From assembly GCF_029813775.1 (NCBI RefSeq), contig NZ_JARVKW010000024.1:1-64000 (forward strand): DNA of 64,000 bases, in the 5' to 3' direction. Source of the stretch: Streptomyces sp. DH24 (GTDB taxonomy: Bacteria; Actinomycetota; Actinomycetes; Streptomycetales; Streptomycetaceae). How positions within the stretch are numbered: the stretch's first letter is position 1; each line of letters starts with the position of its first letter. The notes beneath the pieces were generated by a model. It was not told the DNA's origin. It ran no database searches and saw only the letters and a program-made list of their open reading frames with translations. The translations under genes and the position numbers were made by a program. This document shows, piece after piece, positions 40,419 to 48,256 of the stretch.

Positions 40419-41236
40419 GGCTCGTCGTCGTGTCCGCGGGACTGAGCGTCCCGTCGTCCACCCGGCTGCTCGCCGACCGGCTGGCCGCCGCCGTGACCGG
40501 CCGGACCCCGGCCGGCATCGAGGTGGTCGAGCTGCGCGATCTCGCCGTGCAGATCGCGCACACCTTCACCAACGGCTTCGCCGGCCGGGACCTCGCCGCC
40601 GCGCAGCGCGCCGTCGCGGGGGCCGACGGGCTGATCGTCGTCACGCCGGTGTTCTCGGCGTCGTACAGCGGGCTGTTCAAGGCCTTCTTCGACGTGCTCG
40701 ACAAGGACGCCCTCGTGGGCAAGCCGGTGCTGATCGCCGCGACCGGCGGCACCGCCCGGCACTCCCTCGTACTGGACCACGCCCTGCGCCCGCTGTTCTC
40801 GTACCTGCGGGCCGTGGTCGTGCCGACCGGCGTGTACGCCGCCTCGGAGGACTGGGGCGCCGGGGGCCTGGACGGCCGGATCGCGCGGGCCGCCGGGGAA
40901 CTGGCGGCGCTGATGACCGGGCTGTCGGGCGGTGCGGCAGCGGGCCGCGCCGAGGCGGGCGGGGCCGTGGTGGCAGGGGCCGTGGCGGGTGACACCAGGA
41001 CCGGTGCGGCCGTGATCGGTGGTGCCACGACCGGTGGTGCCACGGCCGGTGCGGCTGCGACCGGTGGCGCCGCGATCGGTGCCGCCGCGACCGGTGGCGC
41101 CATGACCGGCGGGGCATCGGCCGGCGGGGCGTCGGCCGAGGGGGCGTCGGCCGGCCTGCCCGCCGTCGAGAGGATCGCCGAGTTCGAGGTCGTGCCGTTC
41201 GAGCGGCAGCTCGCGGCGCTGCGGTCCGCGGGCTGA
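40415..41236 (+). CDS. NADPH-dependent FMN reductase (CE1759 type) with a repeat insertion
   Basis: A flavodoxin-fold reductase of 273 residues. VVVSAGLSVPSSTRLLADRL is the FMN phosphate loop and TPVFSASYSGLFKAFFD the flavin contact. The domain ends with FEVVPFERQLAAL, which normally follows the last helix after about 170 residues. Here an insertion of about 75 residues of Gly/Ala/Thr (GATTGGATAGAAATGGAAIG) separates the last helix from that end. The insertion is encoded by short tandem repeats and probably loops out. The reductase partners the LLM oxygenase encoded just upstream, with overlapping start and stop. Confidence 0.88.
   Translation: MRLVVVSAGLSVPSSTRLLADRLAAAVTGRTPAGIEVVELRDLAVQIAHTFTNGFAGRDLAAAQRAVAGADGLIVVTPVFSASYSGLFKAFFDVLDKDALVGKPVLIAATGGTARHSLVLDHALRPLFSYLRAVVVPTGVYAASEDWGAGGLDGRIARAAGELAALMTGLSGGAAAGRAEAGGAVVAGAVAGDTRTGAAVIGGATTGGATAGAAATGGAAIGAAATGGAMTGGASAGGASAEGASAGLPAVERIAEFEVVPFERQLAALRSAG
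40930..41160 (+). repeat. GC-rich tandem repeat expansion inside the FMN reductase gene
   Basis: Degenerate units such as ACCGGTGGTGCC and GCGACCGGTGGCGCC recur with 12 to 15-bp periods, encoding Gly-Ala-Thr-rich sequence in frame. Confidence 0.8.
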
Positions 41237-41313
41237 GTGAGAGGCCAGTAAGAAGCGGCGCCGGTGAGCCGTCCGTCACGCGGGCGGCTCCGGCGGCTTG
41301 GCAGACTGGACCC

Positions 41314-42087
41314 GTGCCCCACACCGTTCTGCTCGCCGAAGACGACCGTGCCATCCGGCACGCCCTCGAACGTGCCCTGACCCTGGAGGGCTACCGGGTC
41401 ACCGCGGTCGCCGACGGCGTCGAGGCCCTGGCGCAGGCCCACCGCGGCCGGCCGGACGTGCTGGTGCTGGACGTGATGATGCCCGGCATAGACGGCCTCC
41501 AGGTGGCCCGCGTGCTGCGCGCCGAGGGCGACAGCACGCCCATCCTGATGCTGACCGCGCTGGTCGAGACCGCCGACCGGATCGCCGGTCTCGACGCGGG
41601 CGCCGACGACTACGTGGTCAAGCCGTTCGACGTCGAGGAGGTCTTCGCGCGGCTGCGGGCCCTGCTGCGCCGCACGGGAGGCGGGACCGGCGCCGCGCAG
41701 GCCGCCCCCGAGCCTCCCGCCGCGCCGCCGGCCGCCCTACCGCCGGCCGCCGTACCGTCCGCCGCCCCCGAGGAGCAGCCCTCCCGGCCCCACCTGCGGG
41801 CCGCCGGGCTGCGGATGGACCCGCAGGCGCGGCGGGCCTGGCGCGGGGAGCGGGAACTGGAGCTGACCCGCACCGAGTTCGAGCTGCTGGAACTGCTCGT
41901 CCGCAACGCGGGCATCGTCCTGGACCACTCCACGATCTACGACCGCATCTGGGGCTACGACTTCGGTCCCGGCTCGAAGAACCTCGCCGTCTACGTCGGC
42001 TATCTGCGCCGCAAGCTGGACGAGCCCGGCGCCCCCCAGCTGATCCACACGGTGCGCGGTGTGGGTTACGTGCTGCGGGAGGACTGA
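41314..42087 (+). CDS. Response regulator, OmpR/PhoB family
   Basis: A 257-residue two-component regulator. The receiver (residues 1-120) has LLAEDDRAIRHALE, the phosphoacceptor Asp in VLVLDVMMPG, Thr in ILMLTAL and Lys in YVVKPFD. A Pro/Ala linker (about 130-155) joins the winged-helix domain, recognised by LELTRTEFELLELL and YVGYLRRKLDEP to VRGVGYVLRED. The sensor kinase starts immediately after its stop codon. The pair resembles the actinobacterial MprAB/PrrAB type, but the stimulus and targets are unknown. Confidence 0.92.
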   Translation: MPHTVLLAEDDRAIRHALERALTLEGYRVTAVADGVEALAQAHRGRPDVLVLDVMMPGIDGLQVARVLRAEGDSTPILMLTALVETADRIAGLDAGADDYVVKPFDVEEVFARLRALLRRTGGGTGAAQAAPEPPAAPPAALPPAAVPSAAPEEQPSRPHLRAAGLRMDPQARRAWRGERELELTRTEFELLELLVRNAGIVLDHSTIYDRIWGYDFGPGSKNLAVYVGYLRRKLDEPGAPQLIHTVRGVGYVLRED

Positions 42088-43584
42088 GTGGGCCCGGCGG
42101 GCGGCCGGTCCGGGCGGTCGCCGGGCAGGCGCCGGTTCCGGCTGGTGTCGCTGCGGACCACGTTCGCGCTGTCGTTCGCGGCGGTCACGGCCGCCGTCAC
42201 CGTCCTCGTCGGCCTCCTCTCCTACAGTGCCGCCGCCCGGCTGGTGCGCGTGGACCAGCAGATGGTGTTCGACGAGGTCGTGCAGGACGTGCGCAACGAG
42301 GTGCGGCAGGCCCGGATGACGCCGGAGGACTTCTCCTCGTCCGCGCCCGGTCACGACCTGCTGCGCCCGGCCCGCACGGACGTGCAGGTGCTCGGGCCCG
42401 ACGGCGCGGTTGTGGACCCCGGCAATCCGGGGCTGCCCGTCACGCGGGCCGACCGGGGGATCGCGGGCGCCGCGACGGCCGGGCGGCTGACCGTGCACCT
42501 GGACACCGACGTCGGCGACGACGTCTACCGCGTCGCGACCGTCGCGCTCGGCGGCGGCAGGGGCGCGGTGCAGGTGGCGCAGTCGTTCAGCGACACCGAG
42601 GACCTGCTGCGGTCGCTCCAGCAGCGCACGCTCGTGACGACGACGGCCGTGGTGGTCGGCGCGGGGCTGTTCGGCTGGTGGCTGGCGCGGCGCATCACCC
42701 GCCGCCTCGTCGTCCTCACGTCGGCGGCCGAGGACGTCGCCCGCACCCGGCGGCTCGACATCCAGGTGCCGGTGACCGGCAACGACGAAGTGGGCCGCCT
42801 GGGCCGGGCGTTCGACCGCATGCTGGGCCGGCTGGCCCAGTCGGAGGAGGACCAGCGGCGGCTGGTGCAGGACGCGGGCCACGAGCTGCGCACGCCGTTG
42901 ACGTCGCTGCGGACCAACATCTCCCTGCTGCGCCGCATCGACGAACTCCCGCCCGCCGCCCGCGAGGAACTGGTCGCCGACCTGGGCCAGGAGGCCCGTG
43001 AACTGACCGATCTCGTCAACGAGTTGGTGGATCTCGCGGCGGGCCAGTCGGACAGTGAGCCGCCGCAGACCGTCGACCTCGCGGACATCGCCGAGGACGT
43101 GGCCGGTCTGGCGCGGCGGCGCACCGGGCGGGAGATCGTGGTCGCCTCGTACGGTGACACGGCCGCCGAGGGCCGGCCGGGGCTGCTGACGCGGGCGATG
43201 TCCAACCTCGTGGAGAACGCGGCGAAGTTCGACCGGGGCGGCGGCGCGCCCATCGAGATCGTGGTGGCCGGTCCGGCCCTGCCCCACCTCCGGCTCCGCG
43301 CGGGCGGGGAGACTCCCGTCGGCCCGGTCCGTGTCGAGGTCCGCGACCGGGGGCCCGGCATCACCGACGGCGACCTGGGCCACGTCTTCGACCGCTTCTA
43401 CCGTGCCGCCGACGCGCGTTCCCTGCCCGGCTCGGGGCTCGGGCTGTCCATCGTCCGCGAGGTGGCACTCGCCCACGGCGGGGCGCCGTTCGCGTTCCGG
43501 CGGGGCGGGGGCGGGGCGGTGATCGGCTTCACCGTGGGCGGGGGCGCGGCGGCGGACGGGGAGGACGCGGACGGCCCCGGCTGA
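42088..43584 (+). CDS. Sensor histidine kinase of a two-component system
   Basis: A 498-residue membrane kinase. Two transmembrane helices (about residues 28-48 and 178-198) flank a periplasmic-side sensor of 130 residues. HAMP follows (RRITRRLVVLTSAAEDVART), then the phosphoacceptor His in QDAGHELRTPLTSLR, the N box SNLVENAAKF, G1 DRGPGITDGD, the F box FDRFYRA and G2 GSGLGLSIV. All catalytic parts are intact. GTG 42088 directly follows the regulator stop. The last 20 residues are Gly/Asp-rich. Confidence 0.92.
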   Translation: MGPAGGRSGRSPGRRRFRLVSLRTTFALSFAAVTAAVTVLVGLLSYSAAARLVRVDQQMVFDEVVQDVRNEVRQARMTPEDFSSSAPGHDLLRPARTDVQVLGPDGAVVDPGNPGLPVTRADRGIAGAATAGRLTVHLDTDVGDDVYRVATVALGGGRGAVQVAQSFSDTEDLLRSLQQRTLVTTTAVVVGAGLFGWWLARRITRRLVVLTSAAEDVARTRRLDIQVPVTGNDEVGRLGRAFDRMLGRLAQSEEDQRRLVQDAGHELRTPLTSLRTNISLLRRIDELPPAAREELVADLGQEARELTDLVNELVDLAAGQSDSEPPQTVDLADIAEDVAGLARRRTGREIVVASYGDTAAEGRPGLLTRAMSNLVENAAKFDRGGGAPIEIVVAGPALPHLRLRAGGETPVGPVRVEVRDRGPGITDGDLGHVFDRFYRAADARSLPGSGLGLSIVREVALAHGGAPFAFRRGGGGAVIGFTVGGGAAADGEDADGPG

Positions 43585-43680
43585 CCGGCGGCGGACGGGG
43601 GAGTGGAGACGGTCCCGGCGGAGCAGACATGCGAGGGGGCGGAAGGGCCGCCGCGTGGACCGAAGGGGAGGGCCGGCAAG

Positions 43681-44946
43681 GTGCTGAGCGACGAGGAGGC
43701 CGCCGCGCTCGCGGCGATCGACGAGAAGGAACTGGCGCGGACGCTGCAGGAGTTGATCGCCGTGCCGAGCGTGACCGGCAGTCCCGCCGAGTCGGAGCTC
43801 CAGCATCAGCTCGCCGGGCGGCTGGAGTGGCTCGGCCTGGACGTCGACCTGTGGTCCATGGACCTGCCCGCGCTGTTCGCCGACCCGGACTTCCCCGGCG
43901 CGGAGGCGGCGCGGGACGAGGCGTGGGGCCTGGTCGGCACGACCCCGGACGGCGGCGACGGGCCGACGCTGATCCTCCAGGGGCACGTGGACGTCGTACC
44001 GCCGGGTGACCTCACGGCGTGGGAGGGCGACCCGTTCGTGCCGAGAGTCACCAAAGACGTGGTGCACGGGCGCGGCGCCTGCGACATGAAGGCCGGCATA
44101 GCGGCGCACCTGGGCGCGCTCGCGGCGATACGGTCGGCGGGGATACGGCTGCGGGGCCGTCTCGCCGCGCATTTCGTCGTCGGCGAGGAGGACGGCGGCC
44201 TCGGCGCGTTCGGCACGCTGCGGCGCGGGCACCGGGGCGACGCCTGCTTCATCTCCGAGCCGACCGCGGGCGCGGTCGTCACGGCCAACGCGGGCGCGCT
44301 GACGTTCCGGCTCGCCGTCCCGGGCCGGGCGACCCACGGCAGCACGCGCGACCAGGGCGTCAGCGCCGTCGACGCGTATCTGCCGCTGCACCGGGCGCTG
44401 GCCCGGCTGGAGGCCGACCGCAACGCCGACCCCGACCCGCTGATGGCCGGCCACCCGATCCCGTACGCCCTGTCGGTCGGCACGGTGCACGCCGGTGACT
44501 GGGCGAGCAGCGTGCCCGATCTGCTGGTGGCCGAAGGGCGGCTCGGGGTGCGCCTCGGCGAGGACCCGGCCGACGCGCGCGCGGCCTTCGAGCGCTGTGT
44601 GGCCGAGGCGTGCGCCGCCGACCCGTGGCTGCGGGACCATCCGGCGACGGTGACCTGGCCGGGCGGCCGTTTCGCCAGTGGCCGCCTGCCCGCCGGGCAT
44701 CCGCTTCCCGACGTCCTGCGCGGCGCCCACGCGGACACCGCCGGCGGCTCCGCACTGCCGGAGCGCGGGGCGCCGTACGGCAGCGACCTGCGCCTGTACG
44801 CCGGCGACGGGATCCCGACCCTGCAGTACGGGCCGGGGGACGTCCGGGTGGCGCACAGCCCGAGGGAGCAGGTGTCGCTGCGCGAGCTGGTGGAGGTGAC
44901 GCGGACGCTGGTGGTGGCCGTGCTGCGGGTGGTGGGGACGCGGTGA
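43681..44946 (+). CDS. M20 family metallopeptidase / deacylase (ArgE/DapE-like)
   Basis: A 421-residue zinc hydrolase. The metal ligands are His in LQGHVDVVPPGD, Asp in GRGACDMKAG and Glu in VGEEDGGLG, with further His in RATHGSTRD and RVAHSPREQ. It would cleave an amide bond of an acylated amino acid or dipeptide; the substrate is not determinable. GTG 43681 is chosen because GGGGAGGG lies 8 bp upstream; GTG 43603 would add 26 residues with no homologous look. The gene follows the sensor kinase by about 100 bp on the same strand. Confidence 0.88.
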   Translation: MLSDEEAAALAAIDEKELARTLQELIAVPSVTGSPAESELQHQLAGRLEWLGLDVDLWSMDLPALFADPDFPGAEAARDEAWGLVGTTPDGGDGPTLILQGHVDVVPPGDLTAWEGDPFVPRVTKDVVHGRGACDMKAGIAAHLGALAAIRSAGIRLRGRLAAHFVVGEEDGGLGAFGTLRRGHRGDACFISEPTAGAVVTANAGALTFRLAVPGRATHGSTRDQGVSAVDAYLPLHRALARLEADRNADPDPLMAGHPIPYALSVGTVHAGDWASSVPDLLVAEGRLGVRLGEDPADARAAFERCVAEACAADPWLRDHPATVTWPGGRFASGRLPAGHPLPDVLRGAHADTAGGSALPERGAPYGSDLRLYAGDGIPTLQYGPGDVRVAHSPREQVSLRELVEVTRTLVVAVLRVVGTR

Positions 44947-45274
44947 GGTGAACGCGGGCGCCCGTGCGGGGGCGCGGCGGGACGTCTGCGGTGGGGCTTC
45001 TGGGGCGTGGGCCGTGGTAAGGCTCCGGTGGTGGCGCACCCGCGGTGGGCGCACGACTGGGGCGTGGGCCGTGGTGAGGCTCCGGTGGTGGCGCACCCCC
45101 GGCGGGCGCACGCGGGCGGGGCGCACGCGGTGGGGGTTCGCGATGGGCGTCCGCCGTGGGGCACCCACGGCAGGCGCACGCGGCGGGGCGTCCCGGCACG
45201 CACCGGGGCGTCCGCGATGGGCGCCCGCGGCGGGGCGCCCGCCGTGGGGTTCCCCGGTTCGCGGCGGGCCGGCG
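44947..45274. repeat. Intergenic GC-rich gap with a 57-bp tandem duplication
   Basis: The 328-bp gap has no convincing gene. A 57-bp unit starting TGGGGCGTGGGCCGTGGT occurs at 45001-45057 and again at 45058-45114 with few differences. The rest (45115-45260) is built from related short runs such as GCGCACGCGG and GGCGCCCGCGG. Confidence 0.8.
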
Positions 45275-45691
45275 TCAGGCGTGCTGTGCGTCGATCTCGG
45301 CCACCAGGGCCTCGATGCGGGCCTTGATCTGGTCGCGGATCGGACGGACCGCCTCGATGCCCTTGCCGGCCGGGTCCTCCAGGGCCCAGTCCAGGTACTT
45401 CTTGCCCGGGAAGACCGGGCAGGCGTCGCCGCAGCCCATGGTGATGACGTAGTCGGACGCCTGTACGGCCTCGGTGGTGAGGACCTTCGGCGTGGCGCCG
45501 GAGATGTCGATGCCGACCTCCTTCATCGCCTCGACGGCCGACGGGTTGACCCGGTCGCCCGGGATCGAACCGGCGGAGCGGACCTCGACGCGGTCGCCCG
45601 CGAGGTGGCTGAGGAAACCGGCGGCCATCTGCGAGCGCCCGGCGTTGTGGACGCAGACGAACAGCACGGAGGCGCGGGGGCTGGAGGACAT
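45275..45691 (-). CDS. arsC: Arsenate reductase ArsC (low molecular weight phosphatase fold)
   Basis: A 138-residue thiol-dependent arsenate reductase. VLFVCVHNAGRSQMAAGF is the P-loop CX5R with catalytic Cys, and TMGCGDACPVFPGKKYLDW contains the additional Cys pair and the conserved Asp-containing region used in the mycothiol- or thioredoxin-linked mechanism. It converts arsenate to arsenite for export by the Acr3 pump encoded nearby. ATG 45691 is preceded by GAGGAAG. It is divergent from arsR-acr3 and shares an 81-bp promoter region with it. Confidence 0.93.
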   Translation of the reverse strand: MSSSPRASVLFVCVHNAGRSQMAAGFLSHLAGDRVEVRSAGSIPGDRVNPSAVEAMKEVGIDISGATPKVLTTEAVQASDYVITMGCGDACPVFPGKKYLDWALEDPAGKGIEAVRPIRDQIKARIEALVAEIDAQHA

Positions 45692-45772
45692 CTGTCTTCC
45701 TCTGTTCTTCCTGGATCGGGCGGCATCAGGCCAGGCTGGTATCAGCTGGGAATGATGTGAGAGTATCAGTCC
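45692..45772. promoter_or_regulatory. Divergent arsC/arsR promoter region
   Basis: This 81-bp gap is AT-richer than the genes and holds two TATCAG direct repeats (in GGTATCAGC and AGTATCAGT), the second followed by CTGACGTCAG. It is a likely ArsR binding region. By-eye observation. Confidence 0.45.
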
Positions 45773-46081
45773 ATGCTGACGTCAGTCGACACTGATCTGT
45801 TGCGGGTGCTCGCCGACCCGCTCCGCCTGCGCATCGTCACCCTGCTGGCCAAGGAGACGCTCTGCACCACGCACCTCATCGAGGAGACCGGTGCCAGGCA
45901 GACCAACCTCTCCAACCACCTGAGGGTGCTCCGCGAGGCGGGGGTCGTCGAGACGGAACCCTGCGGCCGGTACACGTACTACAGGCTGCGCCCGGACGTC
46001 ATCGCCTCGCTCGCCGGCCAGTTCGCCGAACTGGCCGCGTCCGCCCGTACCGCCGCCACCAACAAGAGAGCGTGCCCGTGA
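45773..46081 (+). CDS. arsR: ArsR family metalloregulator
   Basis: A 102-residue winged-helix repressor. LADPLRLRIVTLLAKETLCTT contains a single Cys in the metal-sensing helix position, and TGARQTNLSNHLRVLREAGV is the recognition helix. The C-terminus has a final Cys. It would release DNA on binding arsenite or antimonite. It overlaps acr3 by four bases and is divergent from arsC, so it probably controls both. A second ArsR of a different subtype is encoded at 47720. Confidence 0.9.
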   Translation: MLTSVDTDLLRVLADPLRLRIVTLLAKETLCTTHLIEETGARQTNLSNHLRVLREAGVVETEPCGRYTYYRLRPDVIASLAGQFAELAASARTAATNKRACP

Positions 46082-47157
46082 CCCGCACCGAAGCGCCCGC
46101 GACCACCGAGGAAGCCTCGGTCGTCGCGAAGCTGTCGACGCTCGACCGCTTCCTCGCCGTCTGGATCCTGCTCGCCATGGCCGCCGGTCTCGGCCTCGGC
46201 AGGGCGGTCCCCGGCCTGAACGACGTCCTCGCGAAGGTCGAGATCGGCGGGATCTCCCTGCCGATCGCGGTCGGCCTGCTGATCATGATGTATCCGGTGC
46301 TGGCCAAGGTCCGCTACGACCGGCTCGACGCCGTCACCGGCGACCGCCGGCTCATGGTCTCGTCGCTGGTCGTCAACTGGGTCGCCGGCCCGGCGGTGAT
46401 GTTCGCGCTGGCGTGGATCTTCCTGCCCGACCTGCCCGAGTACCGCACCGGCCTGATCATCGTCGGCCTCGCCCGCTGCATCGCCATGGTCATCATCTGG
46501 AACGACCTCGCCTGCGGGGACCGCGAGGCCGCCGCCGTGCTCGTGGCGCTGAACTCCGTCTTCCAGGTCCTCGCGTTCGGCCTGCTCGGCTGGTTCTACC
46601 TCGACCTGCTGCCGGGCTGGCTCGGCCTCGGCGACGGCGAGCGGCTCGACATCTCGATGTGGAAGATCGCGCTGAACGTCGTCGTCTTCCTCGGCGTGCC
46701 GCTGCTGGCCGGTTTCCTCACCCGCCGCGTCGGCGAGCGGAAGCTGGGCCGCGAGGCCTACGAGACGGGCTTCCTGCCGAGGATCGGCCCTTGGGCGCTG
46801 TACGGCCTGCTGTTCACGATCGTCGTCCTGTTCGCCCTCCAGGGGAAGACGATCACCTCGCAGCCGCTGGACGTCGTCCGCATCGCGCTCCCGCTGCTGG
46901 TGTACTTCGCGGTGATGTGGTTCGGCACCTTCGCCCTCGGCAAGGCCATCGGCCTCGCGTACGACCGCACGGCGACCCTCGCCTTCACGGCCGCCGGCAA
47001 CAACTTCGAGCTGGCCATCGCGGTCGCCATCGCCACGTTCGGCGTCACCTCCGGGCAGGCGCTGTCCGGCGTGGTGGGCCCGCTGATCGAGGTGCCGGTG
47101 CTGGTCGCGCTGGTGTACGTGTCGCTGGCCTGGCGGCGCAGGTTCGCCGCCGCCTGA
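46078..47157 (+). CDS. acr3: Arsenite efflux permease Acr3
   Basis: A 359-residue membrane protein with ten transmembrane helices of the BART superfamily. It contains the conserved Cys in VGLARCIAMVIIWNDLA that is essential for arsenite transport in Acr3 proteins, and the fourth-helix block LVVNWVAGPAVMFALAW. AAGNNFELAIAVAIATFGV is the conserved ninth-helix motif. It exports arsenite using the proton gradient. GTG 46078 overlaps the arsR stop; GTG 46072 is an alternative. This is the core pump of the arsenic island. Confidence 0.94.
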   Translation: MTRTEAPATTEEASVVAKLSTLDRFLAVWILLAMAAGLGLGRAVPGLNDVLAKVEIGGISLPIAVGLLIMMYPVLAKVRYDRLDAVTGDRRLMVSSLVVNWVAGPAVMFALAWIFLPDLPEYRTGLIIVGLARCIAMVIIWNDLACGDREAAAVLVALNSVFQVLAFGLLGWFYLDLLPGWLGLGDGERLDISMWKIALNVVVFLGVPLLAGFLTRRVGERKLGREAYETGFLPRIGPWALYGLLFTIVVLFALQGKTITSQPLDVVRIALPLLVYFAVMWFGTFALGKAIGLAYDRTATLAFTAAGNNFELAIAVAIATFGVTSGQALSGVVGPLIEVPVLVALVYVSLAWRRRFAAA

Positions 47158-47180
47158 ACCGCGCGGACGCGGCCCGGTCG

Positions 47181-47723
47181 TCAGCCGACGGCCGGGCTGC
47201 GGCGTTCCACGAGGACGACGTCGCGCCACCGGCCGTGATGGCGGCCGACGCGCTCGCGGACGCCGACGACACGGAAGCCGGCCCGCTCGTGCAGGGCGAG
47301 GCTGGCGGTGTTCTCCGGGAAGATCCCGGACTGGATCGTCCAGATCCCGGCCGCCTCGGTCGACTCGACCAGTGCCGTCAGCAGCGCGGCGGCCACCCCC
47401 CGGCCCCGGGCGGCCGGGGCGACGTACACGGAGTGCTCCACCACACCCGCGTACGCACAGCGGTCGGAGACCGCGCAGGCCGCGACCCAGCCGAGCACCG
47501 CCCCGTCCTCGTCCAGGGCGACGAAGCGGTGCTCGCGCAGCCTCGCCGCGTCGAACGCCTCCCAGGCCGGCGCCGTCGTCTCGAAGGTCGCGTCGCCCTC
47601 GTCGATGCCCGCCCGGTAGATCGCCAGCACCTCGTCGGCGTGCTCGGCGGACATCGGCGCCACGGTCACGCCGGTCACGCCGGTCACGCCGGTCGGGCCA
47701 GTCACGCCTGGCACGGGCGTCAC
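47181..47723 (-). CDS. GNAT acetyltransferase, ArsN1/phosphinothricin acetyltransferase-like
   Basis: A 180-residue N-acetyltransferase. EHADEVLAIYRAGIDEGDAT, FETTAPAWEAFD and RCAYAGVVEHSVYVAP are blocks shared with phosphinothricin acetyltransferase, followed by the acetyl-CoA loop RGRGVAAALL and IQSGIFPENTASLALHERAGF. ArsN1 relatives acetylate arsinothricin, an arsenic-containing glutamate analogue, and the location in an ars island supports that role over herbicide resistance. GTG 47723 overlaps the upstream arsR stop. The N-terminus has a VTGVTGVTG repeat, and the true start might be the ATG of MSAEHADEV. Confidence 0.85.
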   Translation of the reverse strand: MTPVPGVTGPTGVTGVTGVTVAPMSAEHADEVLAIYRAGIDEGDATFETTAPAWEAFDAARLREHRFVALDEDGAVLGWVAACAVSDRCAYAGVVEHSVYVAPAARGRGVAAALLTALVESTEAAGIWTIQSGIFPENTASLALHERAGFRVVGVRERVGRHHGRWRDVVLVERRSPAVG

Positions 47724-48112
47724 GACGCGGCGCGGGCGGGGCGGGCCGCCGGGACGCCGGTGAGCAGCTTGCCCATCGCGGCCAGCACGGACGGCTCCAC
47801 CCGGTAGTAGACCCAGGTGCCGCGCCGCTCGGAGGTGAGCAGACCGGCCTCCTTGAGCTTCTTCAGGTGGTGGGAGACGGTCGGCTGCGAGACGCCCACG
47901 TCGGAGATGTCGCACACGCACGCCTCGCCGCCCTCGTGGGAGGCCACCGCCGAGAACAGCCGCAGCCGCACGGGATCGCCGAGGGCCTTGAACATCCGCG
48001 CGGCCGTCTCGGCCTCCTCGGCGCTGAACGGGCGCTCGGTGAGGGGCGGACAGCACGGCGCGACCGCGTCTTGGGCGGGTTCCAGCACGGGCAGCACGTT
48101 GGTGTTCGACAT
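47720..48112 (-). CDS. arsR: ArsR family regulator with CxC metal site
   Basis: A 130-residue repressor of the ArsR/SmtB fold. GDPVRLRLFSAVASHEGGEA followed by CVCDI gives the classic arsenite-sensing CVC pair, VSQPTVSHHLKKLKEAGLL is the recognition helix and WVYYRVEP the wing. An extra CC pair near residue 25 (AVAPCCPP) may add a ligand. ATG 48112 (MSNTNVLPV) is chosen; six longer codons are possible. It is divergent from the ArsO-like gene, with repeated GTCTATGTTGAC elements between them, and coupled to the ArsN-like gene. Confidence 0.9.
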   Translation of the reverse strand: MSNTNVLPVLEPAQDAVAPCCPPLTERPFSAEEAETAARMFKALGDPVRLRLFSAVASHEGGEACVCDISDVGVSQPTVSHHLKKLKEAGLLTSERRGTWVYYRVEPSVLAAMGKLLTGVPAARPARAAS

Positions 48113-48114
48113 GC

Positions 48115-48185
48115 GTCTATGTTGACACACGTCTAACCAGCCAAGGGAGCTCTCCCTCCCGACTTCGATGGCTGTCTATGTTGAC
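48115..48185. promoter_or_regulatory. Direct 12-bp repeats in the arsR / arsO divergent region
   Basis: GTCTATGTTGAC occurs at 48115-48126 and again, identical, at 48174-48185. The repeats flank the region between the divergent genes and are likely operators for the CVC-type ArsR. Confidence 0.65.
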
Positions 48186-48256
48186 GACCCTCGATACAGG
48201 TGCCACCCTGACATCACCAAGCCATCGACAAACGTCGAAACACGCGAGGAGTCGCC

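Noticed and set aside
41737..45168. Minus-strand open frame of over 1100 codons opposite the two-component and M20 genes
   Set aside because: Same composition artefact. The plus-strand genes there have complete, recognisable motifs.
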